From the NCBI RefSeq assembly GCF_001428685.1, contig NZ_LMIK01000005.1:577224-641223 (forward strand): DNA of 64,000 bases. Direction: 5' to 3'. The notes beneath the pieces are model-generated. The model made no database searches. It had not been told where the DNA came from and was given only the letters and a program-made list of their open reading frames with translations. Both the position numbers and the translations under genes were made by a program. The stretch comes from Lysobacter sp. Root76. GTDB lineage: Bacteria > Pseudomonadota > Gammaproteobacteria > Xanthomonadales > Xanthomonadaceae. Every line of letters begins with the position of its first letter. The stretch's first letter is position 1. Shown piece after piece: positions 32,192-39,833 of this stretch.

Positions 32192-35100
32192 CGGGACGCC
32201 TTGTTGCGGAAAGCCGCGCCGTAGCGCAGCGGTCGATTGTCGGCCTCGCCCAGCTCCAGCGCCGGGAACTGCGGCTGGCTCTGCTCGACCGGCTCGACGC
32301 GGCTGATGCGCACGCGCAGGTCGAACCAGGCCGCCTGGCCGGTGACCGGATCGGCGTTGGCGTAGTCGCCGCGTGGGGTGATGTCGGAAATCAGATGGTT
32401 GAGCAGGAAGCCCTTGCGGCCTTCCGGCGCGTCCTTGCCCAGGCGCCAGGCGCCCTTGCGCTTGCCGATCGCGTTCCAGGTCCAGACCGTGTCCGGCTGC
32501 ACGTTACCGGCGAACTTCGCCTGCACGGTAATGCGGCCGTGGTGCGATTCCACCGCGATCCAATCCTCGTCGGCGATGCCGTGACGGGCGCCGGTGTCGG
32601 GATGCAGGTACAGATAGTTGCGCGCGGTGATCTGGCGCAGCCAGGCGTTCTGCGATCCCCAGGCGTGGTACATGAACATCGGCCGCTGGGTCACCGCGCT
32701 GAGCGGGTAGCGGGTGTCGGAATCGGCGACCTGCGCGCCTTCGAAGGGCTCGTACCAGATCGGCAGCGGATCGAAGTAGGTGGCCACGCGCTCGCGGTGC
32801 TGCTCCGGCGGCCGGTGTTCGCCGTGGCCCTGCGCCGCGAGCCGGAACTTCTGCAGCGTCTCCGAATACAGCTGCAGCACGATCGGGTCGGCATGGCCGA
32901 TGAAGCCCATCTTCTGCGCCCAGTCGAGATAGCCGCGGTTGGCCATCTTGAAATAGCGCGCGTGCTCGGGGATCGGGCTGCGCCAGAAACCGCCGTGTTC
33001 GATGTAGCGCTCCAGCTGCTGCGGATTAGGCGGGCCCTTGGCTTCGAGTTCGCCATGCTCGCCGCGCCAGCCGGCGAGCAGGCCGACGCCGGGCGCGCGT
33101 TCGTGGCGCACGATGTAGTCGGCGTAGTCGCGATAGCGCGGGCTGCCGTCCTCGTGCACCAGTCCCGGCAGGCCCAGGCGTGCGCCCAGATCGATCAGCA
33201 CCGACTGGAAGCCGCGCACGTCGCGACCTTCGCGCTGCTCCTTCGAGTCGACCACCGGGTGCCGGATCGCGTCGATCGCGCTCTCGGCGTCGGAGATCGG
33301 GCGATCGAGCATGCTGATCGCGTCGAAGCGCTCCAGGTAGGTCGTGTCCGGCAGCACCAGGTCGGCGTAGGCGACCATTTCCGAGGCGTAGGCGTCGGCG
33401 TAGATGATGCGCGGGATGCGGTACTCGCCCTGCTGATCCTTGTCGGTGAGCCAGCCGATGGTCTCGGCGGTGTTCATCGACGAGTTCCAGCTCATGTTGG
33501 CCATGAACATCATCAGGGTGTCGATCTTGTACGGGTCGCCGGCCCAGGCGTTGCGGATCACGCTGTGCATCATGCCGTGCGCGGACAGCGGGTAGGCCCA
33601 GGAGAAAGCGTGGTCGATGCGGCGCGGCCGGCCGTCGGCGTCGACCACCAGGTCCTCGGGCGCGTGCACGAAACCCAGCGGCGCGGCATCGAGCACGCCG
33701 TTGGCCTGGCGGTTCTTGCCGGGCCGGTTCGGCGGCGCGATCGGTTTCGGGAACGGCGGCTGATAGCGGAACGAGCCCGGCGTATCCACCGCGCCCAGCA
33801 GCAGTTGCAGCAGGTGCAGCGCGCGGCAGGTGTGGAAGCCGTTGCTGTGCGCGCTGATGCCGCGCATGGCGTGCATGCTGACCGGGCGCCCGACCATTTC
33901 GGCATGCTCGCGGCCGTGTGCGTCGGTCCAGGCGATCGGCAGGGTCAGCGGATGATCGAAGGCGGCCTCGGCCAGCTCGCGCGCGATCCGGCGGATGGTG
34001 TCCGCCGGAATGCCGCAGCGTTCGCTGACCGCGTCGGGCGAGTACTGCGGATCGAGGTAGCGCTCGGCGATCAGATGGAACACCGGCACCGCGCGGCGGC
34101 CGTCGGGCAGGGTGTATTCGCCGACGACGGCGGGCGAGATGCCGATGGCGTCGGCGCGCTGTGCGCTGCCCTCATCCTGGCCCTCTGCCGCAGACGGGAG
34201 AGGGAGCTCTTCCGCGGCATTCGTTTGCTTATGCAGAGAAGATGCTTCGGAAGCCTCCGCTTCGCTGTACAGCAGGGAGGCTTCGGTCGCGCGTGTCGCT
34301 ATCGGCCGCGTCGCGTCCGCTCCCTCTCCCGTCTGCGGCAGAGGGCCGGGGTGAGGGCCGCGCACCCAGCACAAGGGATGGCCCTCGCGGTCGCGCGCGA
34401 ACAGACCATCGTCGGCGCCGCCCGGATTGCGGATCACCAGCCAGTGCGCATTGGCGTAGCGCACCAGATAGTCCAGGTCGATCCGGTCGGCCTTGAGCAG
34501 TTCGTGGATCAGCGCGAACGCGAACAGGCCGTCGGTGCCGGGGCGGATGCCGATCCACTCGTCGGCGATCGCGCCGTAGCCGCTGCGCACCGGATTGACC
34601 GCGACGATCTTGGCCCCGTGCGCCTTCAGCTTGCCCAGGCCGAGCTTGATCGGGTTGGAGTCGTGGTCTTCGGCCACGCCCCACAGCATCAGGTAGCGCG
34701 AATGCTCCCAGTCGGGTTCGCCGAATTCCCAGAACGAGCCGCCTAGCGTGTACAAGCCGCCGGCGGCCATGTTGACCGAGCAGAAACCGCCGTGGGCGGC
34801 GTAGTTGACCGTGCCGAATTGCTGCGCCCACCAGCCGGTCAGCGCCTGCGACTGGTCGCGGCCGGTGAAGAAGGCCAGCTCGTCGGGATTGCGCTCGCGG
34901 ATCGGCGCCAGCCAGCCGGCGGCGATCGCCAGCGCCTCGTCCCACTCGATTTCCTTGAACTCGCCGCGACCGCGCTCGCCCACGCGCAGCAGCGGCTTGT
35001 CCAGCCGCGCCGGCGAGTAGTGCTGCATGATCCCGGCCGAGCCCTTGGCGCAGAGCACGCCCTGGTTGACCGGGTGCTCGGGGTTGCCCTGGATGTAGCG

Positions 35101-35247
35101 GATCTTGCCGTCGGCCAGCCACACCTTGATGCCGCAGCGGCAGGCGCACATGTAGCAGGTGGTCGTCTTGACCTCGTCGCCCGGCGAGGGCGACAGATCG
35201 ATCGCTGGCTCCGATGGAGCTGGCTTGGTGGGTGCGGGCCCTCGCAT
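32188..35247 (-). CDS. soeA: Molybdopterin catalytic subunit, SoeA-type sulfite dehydrogenase, with an in-frame repeat insertion
   Basis: The 1019-residue DMSO-reductase-family protein has a 4Fe-4S motif CYMCACRC with a downstream Cys in GVLCAKGS. Other motifs are FTGRDQSQALTGW and AAHGGFCSVNMAAG. The opening (KTTTCYMCACRCGIKV) and the lack of a Tat signal match SoeA, the cytoplasmic quinone-linked sulfite dehydrogenase. Other oxidoreductases of this family remain possible. About residues 296-362 are an atypical Ala/Glu/Ser-rich stretch (GPHPGPLPQTGEG to PSAAEGQDEGS) encoded by an inverted-repeat element at 34168-34358. The frame is kept, so the protein may still be active. Start ATG 35247 lies near the first conserved residues. 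Confidence 0.85.
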   Translation of the reverse strand: MRGPAPTKPAPSEPAIDLSPSPGDEVKTTTCYMCACRCGIKVWLADGKIRYIQGNPEHPVNQGVLCAKGSAGIMQHYSPARLDKPLLRVGERGRGEFKEIEWDEALAIAAGWLAPIRERNPDELAFFTGRDQSQALTGWWAQQFGTVNYAAHGGFCSVNMAAGGLYTLGGSFWEFGEPDWEHSRYLMLWGVAEDHDSNPIKLGLGKLKAHGAKIVAVNPVRSGYGAIADEWIGIRPGTDGLFAFALIHELLKADRIDLDYLVRYANAHWLVIRNPGGADDGLFARDREGHPLCWVRGPHPGPLPQTGEGADATRPIATRATEASLLYSEAEASEASSLHKQTNAAEELPLPSAAEGQDEGSAQRADAIGISPAVVGEYTLPDGRRAVPVFHLIAERYLDPQYSPDAVSERCGIPADTIRRIARELAEAAFDHPLTLPIAWTDAHGREHAEMVGRPVSMHAMRGISAHSNGFHTCRALHLLQLLLGAVDTPGSFRYQPPFPKPIAPPNRPGKNRQANGVLDAAPLGFVHAPEDLVVDADGRPRRIDHAFSWAYPLSAHGMMHSVIRNAWAGDPYKIDTLMMFMANMSWNSSMNTAETIGWLTDKDQQGEYRIPRIIYADAYASEMVAYADLVLPDTTYLERFDAISMLDRPISDAESAIDAIRHPVVDSKEQREGRDVRGFQSVLIDLGARLGLPGLVHEDGSPRYRDYADYIVRHERAPGVGLLAGWRGEHGELEAKGPPNPQQLERYIEHGGFWRSPIPEHARYFKMANRGYLDWAQKMGFIGHADPIVLQLYSETLQKFRLAAQGHGEHRPPEQHRERVATYFDPLPIWYEPFEGAQVADSDTRYPLSAVTQRPMFMYHAWGSQNAWLRQITARNYLYLHPDTGARHGIADEDWIAVESHHGRITVQAKFAGNVQPDTVWTWNAIGKRKGAWRLGKDAPEGRKGFLLNHLISDITPRGDYANADPVTGQAAWFDLRVRISRVEPVEQSQPQFPALELGEADNRPLRYGAAFRNKASR
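34168..34358. repeat. Palindromic repetitive element inserted in-frame within soeA
   Basis: Forty-nucleotide inverted repeats lie at 34168-34207 and 34319-34358, identical at 38 of 40 positions (core CTCTGCCGCAGACGGGAGAG). A nested 9-bp pair GAAGCCTCC/GGAGGCTTC lies inside. On the soeA strand one arm encodes PHPGPLPQTGEG, a peptide seen in many proteobacterial proteins where such GC-rich palindromes enter genes. The element interrupts an otherwise conserved enzyme without breaking the frame. Confidence 0.85.
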
Positions 35248-35379
35248 GCGGGCATTGTGCCTAGCCCGGCGGCCGAGGGCGAGCTTGCGCGCTGGCCGGG
35301 CTTGTGCGTGGCGGCGGCGACGCCCGCTCACCGCACTGCAACAAAATGCGGGCCCGGCGCAGGACCCTGCGCGTCGCGG

Positions 35380-35958
35380 TTATTGGGGCACGTCGACCCG
35401 CAGCGCCGGATCGTTGTAGCGCGAATAGACGATGGTGGTGACCATCGGCTTGCCCTGTATCTGGGTACTGCTCACGATCCGCAGCGGATAGCCGTTGCTG
35501 CCGACCCACAGGGTCATCGTGCTCGGCTGCGGCTGGCTGTGGTCGACGCGGTACTTGCGCGCCGGTGCGCCGCCGACGGCCTCGCTGCCCAGCGCGGTGA
35601 CGGTCATGGTCTTGGCGTTCTCGGCCAGCCTCGCCGGATCGCGCCATTGCGACAGGGTGCCCTTGGGCAGAGGCACCTTGGTGCTGCGGCCGCGCAGGTC
35701 GAGATACATGGTGTCGCCGACGATGATCTGCTCGCCCATGCCGGCCATGCGCATGCGGTAGCGGCCGGGCGCGACGTAGTCGACTTGATTGTTCATCGTG
35801 TGCGCGCCGGTCGCGGTCATGCTGGCGTGGTAGCTGCGCGCGGCCATGAATTTCTCCATCGACGCGTTCACTTCCTCGCGCGCGCCCGCCCAGGCCGGCA
35901 GCGCGACCAGGCTTGCCGCCAGGCACAGCACGCGGCCCGCGTATCCGATCGTCTTCAT
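35380..35958 (-). CDS. Secreted LolA/RseB-fold-like protein of unknown function
   Basis: The 192-residue protein has a signal peptide (ending LPAWAGA, residue about 26). It has a repeated strand pattern typical of LolA-like half-barrels (YHASMTATGAHTMNNQVDYV, RYRMRMAGMGEQIIVGDTMYLD, STMTLWVGSNGYPLRIVSST). Such proteins bind lipids or lipoproteins in the periplasm or act as envelope sensors. No catalytic motif is visible. It lies 132 bp upstream of soeA in the same orientation but is probably transcribed separately. Confidence 0.65.
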   Translation of the reverse strand: MKTIGYAGRVLCLAASLVALPAWAGAREEVNASMEKFMAARSYHASMTATGAHTMNNQVDYVAPGRYRMRMAGMGEQIIVGDTMYLDLRGRSTKVPLPKGTLSQWRDPARLAENAKTMTVTALGSEAVGGAPARKYRVDHSQPQPSTMTLWVGSNGYPLRIVSSTQIQGKPMVTTIVYSRYNDPALRVDVPQ

Positions 35959-36080
35959 GGCTCATCCGCTGGAGGACCGAGCATCGGCCGATGCCATGCC
36001 TAACGCGGGAATCGGCCGCGACCAGCCAGGCGCGCCTCCGGCATCGTCGCGGCCGGCGTCGGATGCCGGCGCAGCACGAC

Positions 36081-36704
36081 TCAGGGCCGGCAGTAGCGCC
36101 GCTCGTAGTCGACCGCGCGATCCAGGGCGGCACGATCGTCGCCGGTCGCCAGCGCGGCGATGTCCTTGCGGTTGTCCGGGCACGGCGAGCTGGGTCCGCC
36201 GAACAGGCTGCCGATCGCATCGACCACCTTGGCCGCGCTGATCGGTTCGCGCATGGCGACGCCCAAGGTCGCGCCGGCGCCGGGCAGGGTGGGCCTGCGT
36301 TTCGCGAACGGATCGGCGCGCTGCGTGTCCAGTCCCGGCGGCGGCCTTTCGCGCAGACCGCCGACCTATTGCATGTAGACAGCCGTCAGCGGTCGACCCG
36401 CCAAGGGCGCTGCCGCGTCGGCGACGACCGGGCTTGCGGCGGGTGGCGTCGCGGTGCGCGCCGGCACCGGTCGCAGCGTCTGCGACGCGCGCGGCGGATG
36501 CTGGGCGGGCGCAGCGACGGTGCTCGTCGCCGCCGGGCGCGGCGGCGGCAGGAACACCAGCAACAGCGGCTCCTCATCGTCCGCCGACGGGGTGGGGGGA
36601 TCGGAACGCAAGTAGCGGTTCAAGGTCATGACCATCAGCAGATGCGTCACGACCACGACCGCGACCGCCAGCGTCTGCTCGCTCCATCCTGACCTGGTCC
36701 GCAT
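36081..36704 (-). pseudogene. Proline-rich membrane-anchored protein gene interrupted by an in-frame TAG
   Basis: Reading from 36704, a 112-codon segment has one N-terminal membrane helix (LAVAVVVVTHLLMVMTL), then a Pro/Ala-rich region, and stops at TAG (36366-36368). The same frame then continues uninterrupted for 95 more codons with well-formed sequence (DPFAKRRPTLPGAGATLG, AAKVVDAIGSLFGGP) to a stop at 36081. The architecture resembles TonB-like or cell-envelope linker proteins. The single amber codon suggests a recent nonsense mutation, a sequencing error or readthrough. An internal ATG at 36266 could start a 61-residue C-terminal fragment. Confidence 0.6.
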
Positions 36705-36875
36705 GCTCGGCTTCCGTTCCGGGGCCGCGCATCTTGTGGCCCAGCCGGTTAAACGGTCGTTAGCCGTTCGGGCGGATAACCGCGTCGTGATCGGCTTCTC
36801 GCCCGCGGCAGTGGCGGCTGCGTAGTCGCGGGTGCGATGCTAGGCGTCGGATCACCGCTTCCTTCAGACCCCGCC

Positions 36876-37844
36876 ATGGAACGCATCGAACGCATCCACG
36901 CCCTGCACCGCATCCTGACCGCCGCGCGTTATCCGGTGACCGTGCAGCGTTTGCAGGAGGACCTGGAGTGCTCGCGCGCGACGGTCTACCGCGACCTGGC
37001 CTACCTGCGCGACTACCTGATGGCACCGGTGGTCGGCAACGGCGAGGCCGGCTTTCGCTACGACAGCAGCGAGGGCGACCGCTTCGAACTGCCCGGCCTG
37101 TGGCTGAGCTCGGAGGAACTGCATTCGCTGCTGGCCGCCCAGCAGCTGTTGCTGCGCAGCGGCGGCGGCGTGCTGTCGAACGCGCTGGCGCCGTTGCAGC
37201 ACCGGATCGAAAAGCTGCTGGACGAACACGCCGGCGGCCGCCGGGTGCCGGTCGAGCGCGTGCGGGTGATCCCGCACCGCACCCGCCGCCTGGACGAAAC
37301 CGCGTTCCGCGCGGTCGCCACCGCGGTGCTGGACCGCAAGCCGCTGAGCTTCGAATACCGTGCCCGTTCCACCGACGAGCGCACCCGCCGCAACGTCTCG
37401 CCGCAACGCCTGACCCACTACCGCGAAAACTGGTACCTGGACGCCTGGGACCACGAGCGCGACGCCCTGCGCAGCTTCTCGGTCGACCGTATCACGGCCG
37501 CGCGCATGCTCGAAGGCGAGGCCCGCGACGTGCCCGACGAGGAGCTCGACCGTCACCTCGCCTCCAGCTACGGCATCTTCTCCGGCACGCCCAAGGGTTG
37601 GGCCACGATCGTGTTCAGCGCAAAGGCCGCGCGCTGGGTCGCCGACGAACACTGGCATTCGCAGCAGCAGGGCCGCTTCCTGCCCGACGGCCGCTACGAA
37701 CTCAAGCTGCCCTACAGCGCCGGCCGCGAACTGCTGATGGACGTGATGCACTACGGCAGCGACGCCGAGATCGTCGAGCCGGCGGTGCTGCGCGAGCAGG
37801 CCAAGAGCATGCTGTCGCTGGCCCTGGGCAACTACGACCGCTGA
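36876..37844 (+). CDS. WYL-domain transcriptional regulator (DeoR-type HTH)
   Basis: The 322-residue protein has an N-terminal HTH_11 domain (about 3-60; RYPVTVQRLQEDLECSRATVYRDL). A WYL domain spans about 135-235 (FEYRARSTDERTRRNVSPQRL, NWYLDAWDHER), and a C-terminal WCX region follows at about 240-320. WYL regulators sense nucleic acid or nucleotide ligands and control DNA repair, defence or stress genes. No defence genes are adjacent. The stop overlaps the start of the patatin gene by 1 nt (TGATG), so the two are co-translated. Confidence 0.9.
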   Translation: MERIERIHALHRILTAARYPVTVQRLQEDLECSRATVYRDLAYLRDYLMAPVVGNGEAGFRYDSSEGDRFELPGLWLSSEELHSLLAAQQLLLRSGGGVLSNALAPLQHRIEKLLDEHAGGRRVPVERVRVIPHRTRRLDETAFRAVATAVLDRKPLSFEYRARSTDERTRRNVSPQRLTHYRENWYLDAWDHERDALRSFSVDRITAARMLEGEARDVPDEELDRHLASSYGIFSGTPKGWATIVFSAKAARWVADEHWHSQQQGRFLPDGRYELKLPYSAGRELLMDVMHYGSDAEIVEPAVLREQAKSMLSLALGNYDR

Positions 37845-38842
37845 TGGCCGCGGCCGACGCCCCGCATATCCGCAGCGACGAACCGGTCGCGCTGGTGCTG
37901 GGTGCGGGCGGCGCGCGCGGCCTGGCCCAGATCGGCGTGATCGAAGCGCTGCAGGCGCGCTCGCTCAACGTGGTCGCGGTCGCCGGCTCTTCCAGCGGCG
38001 CCCTGGTCGGCGGCCTGTATGCGGCCGGCAAGCTGGAGGTCTACCGCGACTGGCTGTACGGCCTCAGCCGCACCGACATGCTGCGCCTGCTCGATCCCGC
38101 GCTCGGCCGCGCCTCGCTGTTCCGCGGCGAGCGCCTGATGCACGCCCTGCGCGAACTCGCCGGCGAACCGCGCATCGAACAGCTGCCGATCGCGTTCACC
38201 GCGGTCGCGGTCGATCTGATGCGGCAGCGCGAGGTCTGGCTGCGCGAGGGCGACCTCTGGGATGCGGTGCGTGCCTCGATCGCGATCCCCGGCGTGTTCA
38301 CTCCCTACGAAGTGCACGGGCGCGAACTGGTAGACGGCGGCCTGCTGGCGCCGTTGCCGATCGCCGCGACGCGCCTGTCCGACGCCCATCGCTTGATTGC
38401 GGTCGATATGCATGGCTGGCCGCAGCGCCCGCCGGGTGCGCCGGCGCGACGCAACAACGGCACACCGGTGCGAGACGGCCGCGGCCCGGCCGGCGACGCA
38501 TCGGATGCGGCAGCGGGTGCCGGCGGCGGTGTCGTCGAAGGCGATTCCGATACGCGCGGCGCGGGCCTGCTGCGCTGGTTCGGCGAACGCTGGCGGCGCC
38601 AGAACGTCGCCGACGCAGAGGGCGAAAACGAACACGAGCTGGGTTTCAGCGAACTGATGGCGCGTTCGCTCGACACCATGCAGGCGCAGATCGCACGCGT
38701 GCATCTGGCCCTGGACCCGCCGGAACTGGTGATCCGCATCCCGCGCGACGCCTGCCAGTTCTACGAATTCTGGCGCGCCCGCGAACTCATCGCCCTGGGC
38801 CGCGAAGAAGCCGACAAAGCCCTGGACGCCGCCGGCTACTGA
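37844..38842 (+). CDS. Patatin-like phospholipase (RssA type)
   Basis: The 332-residue protein carries the patatin catalytic dyad. The nucleophile Ser is in GSSSG (about residue 50), with the oxyanion loop GAGGARGLAQIG before it. The Asp is in the DGG motif VDGGLLAPLP (about 165). It should hydrolyse acyl chains of phospholipids. Between about residues 190 and 245 there is a low-complexity Gly/Ala/Arg/Asp insert not usual in RssA-type proteins, so its C-terminal part is longer than normal. It is coupled to the WYL regulator upstream. Confidence 0.9.
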   Translation: MAAADAPHIRSDEPVALVLGAGGARGLAQIGVIEALQARSLNVVAVAGSSSGALVGGLYAAGKLEVYRDWLYGLSRTDMLRLLDPALGRASLFRGERLMHALRELAGEPRIEQLPIAFTAVAVDLMRQREVWLREGDLWDAVRASIAIPGVFTPYEVHGRELVDGGLLAPLPIAATRLSDAHRLIAVDMHGWPQRPPGAPARRNNGTPVRDGRGPAGDASDAAAGAGGGVVEGDSDTRGAGLLRWFGERWRRQNVADAEGENEHELGFSELMARSLDTMQAQIARVHLALDPPELVIRIPRDACQFYEFWRARELIALGREEADKALDAAGY

Positions 38843-38862
38843 TAACCAGCCTTCGCCTTGGG

Positions 38863-39066
38863 GTAGGAGCGGCGTAAGCCGCGACCCGGAGCTACGGCCG
38901 CGATCGGAATCTCAAGGCAGTCGCGAATACGCGGTCGCGGCTTACGCCGCTCCTACCCCAAAGCCCGCTTTTTGTGGGAGCGGCGTGAGCCGCGATTTCC
39001 TTCCGCAAGCCGCAGGATTACGGCCATATCGCATGGTCGGCATCGCGGCTTACGCCGCTCCCACAG
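38863..39066. repeat. Two inverted pairs of the REP-like palindrome
   Basis: Copies lie at 38863-38886 (plus) and 38931-38960 (inverted), then 38974-38997 (plus) and 39041-39066 (inverted). Each pair is separated by about 45 bp, so both could fold as cruciform or long RNA hairpins. Copies within a pair share GTAGGAGC or GTGGGAGC termini, indicating paired inheritance. They fill most of the 330-bp gap after the patatin gene; no gene is evident there. Confidence 0.88.
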
Positions 39067-39172
39067 GGGGCCGAAGCGCGGCTCAGGACAGGTCGCAGCC
39101 TTTGAGACGGAGGCGGGCCAAGGTGGATGCGTCGGGTCCTCGGACCCGTTGCCTACCTTCGGAGCCCTCGCC

Positions 39173-39502
39173 ATGCGCCAGTCCGTCGCCCACCCGATCC
39201 GCCCCTCCGCCGACCCCGCCATCGACCCGCGCGTCGAAGAGGTCCTGCGTTACGCCGTCGCCATCGGCGCCGCGCTGGTGCTGCTGTTGCCGGCCGCGCG
39301 TGCGTCCAGCGCCGAGATCGGCTGGCTGCCGCTGTGGTTGCTGGCGATGCCGCTGACCGCGTGGTGGGCGCTGCACCGCTTCCGGCTGCCGCGCCGCGCG
39401 GCCGACGCACTGCCGGCGCCGGTCCGCCGCCGTCGCGCGGGCGCCCAGGCGCGGCGCCGCGCTCGTCCGCTGGCGCGCGTCGCGGCTGCGCGCGCGGCCT
39501 GA
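39173..39502 (+). CDS. Small membrane protein of unknown function
   Basis: The 109-residue protein has two predicted membrane segments at about residues 27-44 and 50-66 (VAIGAALVLLLPAA, WLPLWLLAMPLTAWWAL). An Arg-rich cytosolic tail follows from about 70. No family is recognised. The ATG at 39173 was chosen because the preceding frame shows no conserved sequence and overlaps a repeat. Codon use is normal for the genome. It could be a spurious reading frame, but the membrane pattern with a basic tail argues for a real gene. Confidence 0.55.
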   Translation: MRQSVAHPIRPSADPAIDPRVEEVLRYAVAIGAALVLLLPAARASSAEIGWLPLWLLAMPLTAWWALHRFRLPRRAADALPAPVRRRRAGAQARRRARPLARVAAARAA

Positions 39503-39559
39503 GCAGGCCGAGTCGATCGGTGACGCGGCGCAACCGCCCGCCGCCCGCCGCCCGCCGCC

Positions 39560-39667
39560 AACCGCCAACCGCCAACCGCCAACCGCCAACCGCCAACCGC
39601 CAACCGCCAACCGCCAACCGCCAACCGCCAACCGCCAACCGCCGTCGCCGTCGCCGTCGCCGTCGCC
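39560..39667. repeat. Microsatellite: 12 x AACCGCC then 4 x GTCGCC
   Basis: Twelve perfect head-to-tail copies of the 7-mer AACCGCC run from 39560 to 39643, followed by four copies of the 6-mer GTCGCC (39644-39667). Degenerate CCGCCCG units precede them from about 39537. It lies in the 331-bp gap upstream of the S9 peptidase gene at 39834. Such arrays change length by slipped-strand mispairing. Apart from this array the gap shows no gene. Confidence 0.92.
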
Positions 39668-39833
39668 CAGCGCCTGCGGATAGCGGCTGCGGATAGCGCC
39701 ATCCAGCATACGAACCCGGTAATTTCCGCCATAACGCGGCCACGCCGCGTCCTCCCCACATGACTTCGGGCACGGCGGCCGCCGCCAGGGCCTGTGCTAG
39801 CGTTCGGCCTTTCCCTGTTTTCGCGGAGCGCCG

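Noticed and set aside
34168-34358. Insertion sequence in soeA
   Set aside because: The 191-bp element has inverted repeats but no transposase frame, and I could not identify a target-site duplication with confidence. It is described as a palindromic repeat instead.
39560-39667. Possible CRISPR-like array
   Set aside because: The units are 7 and 6 bp head to tail without spacers, so it is a microsatellite. No cas gene is present in the window.
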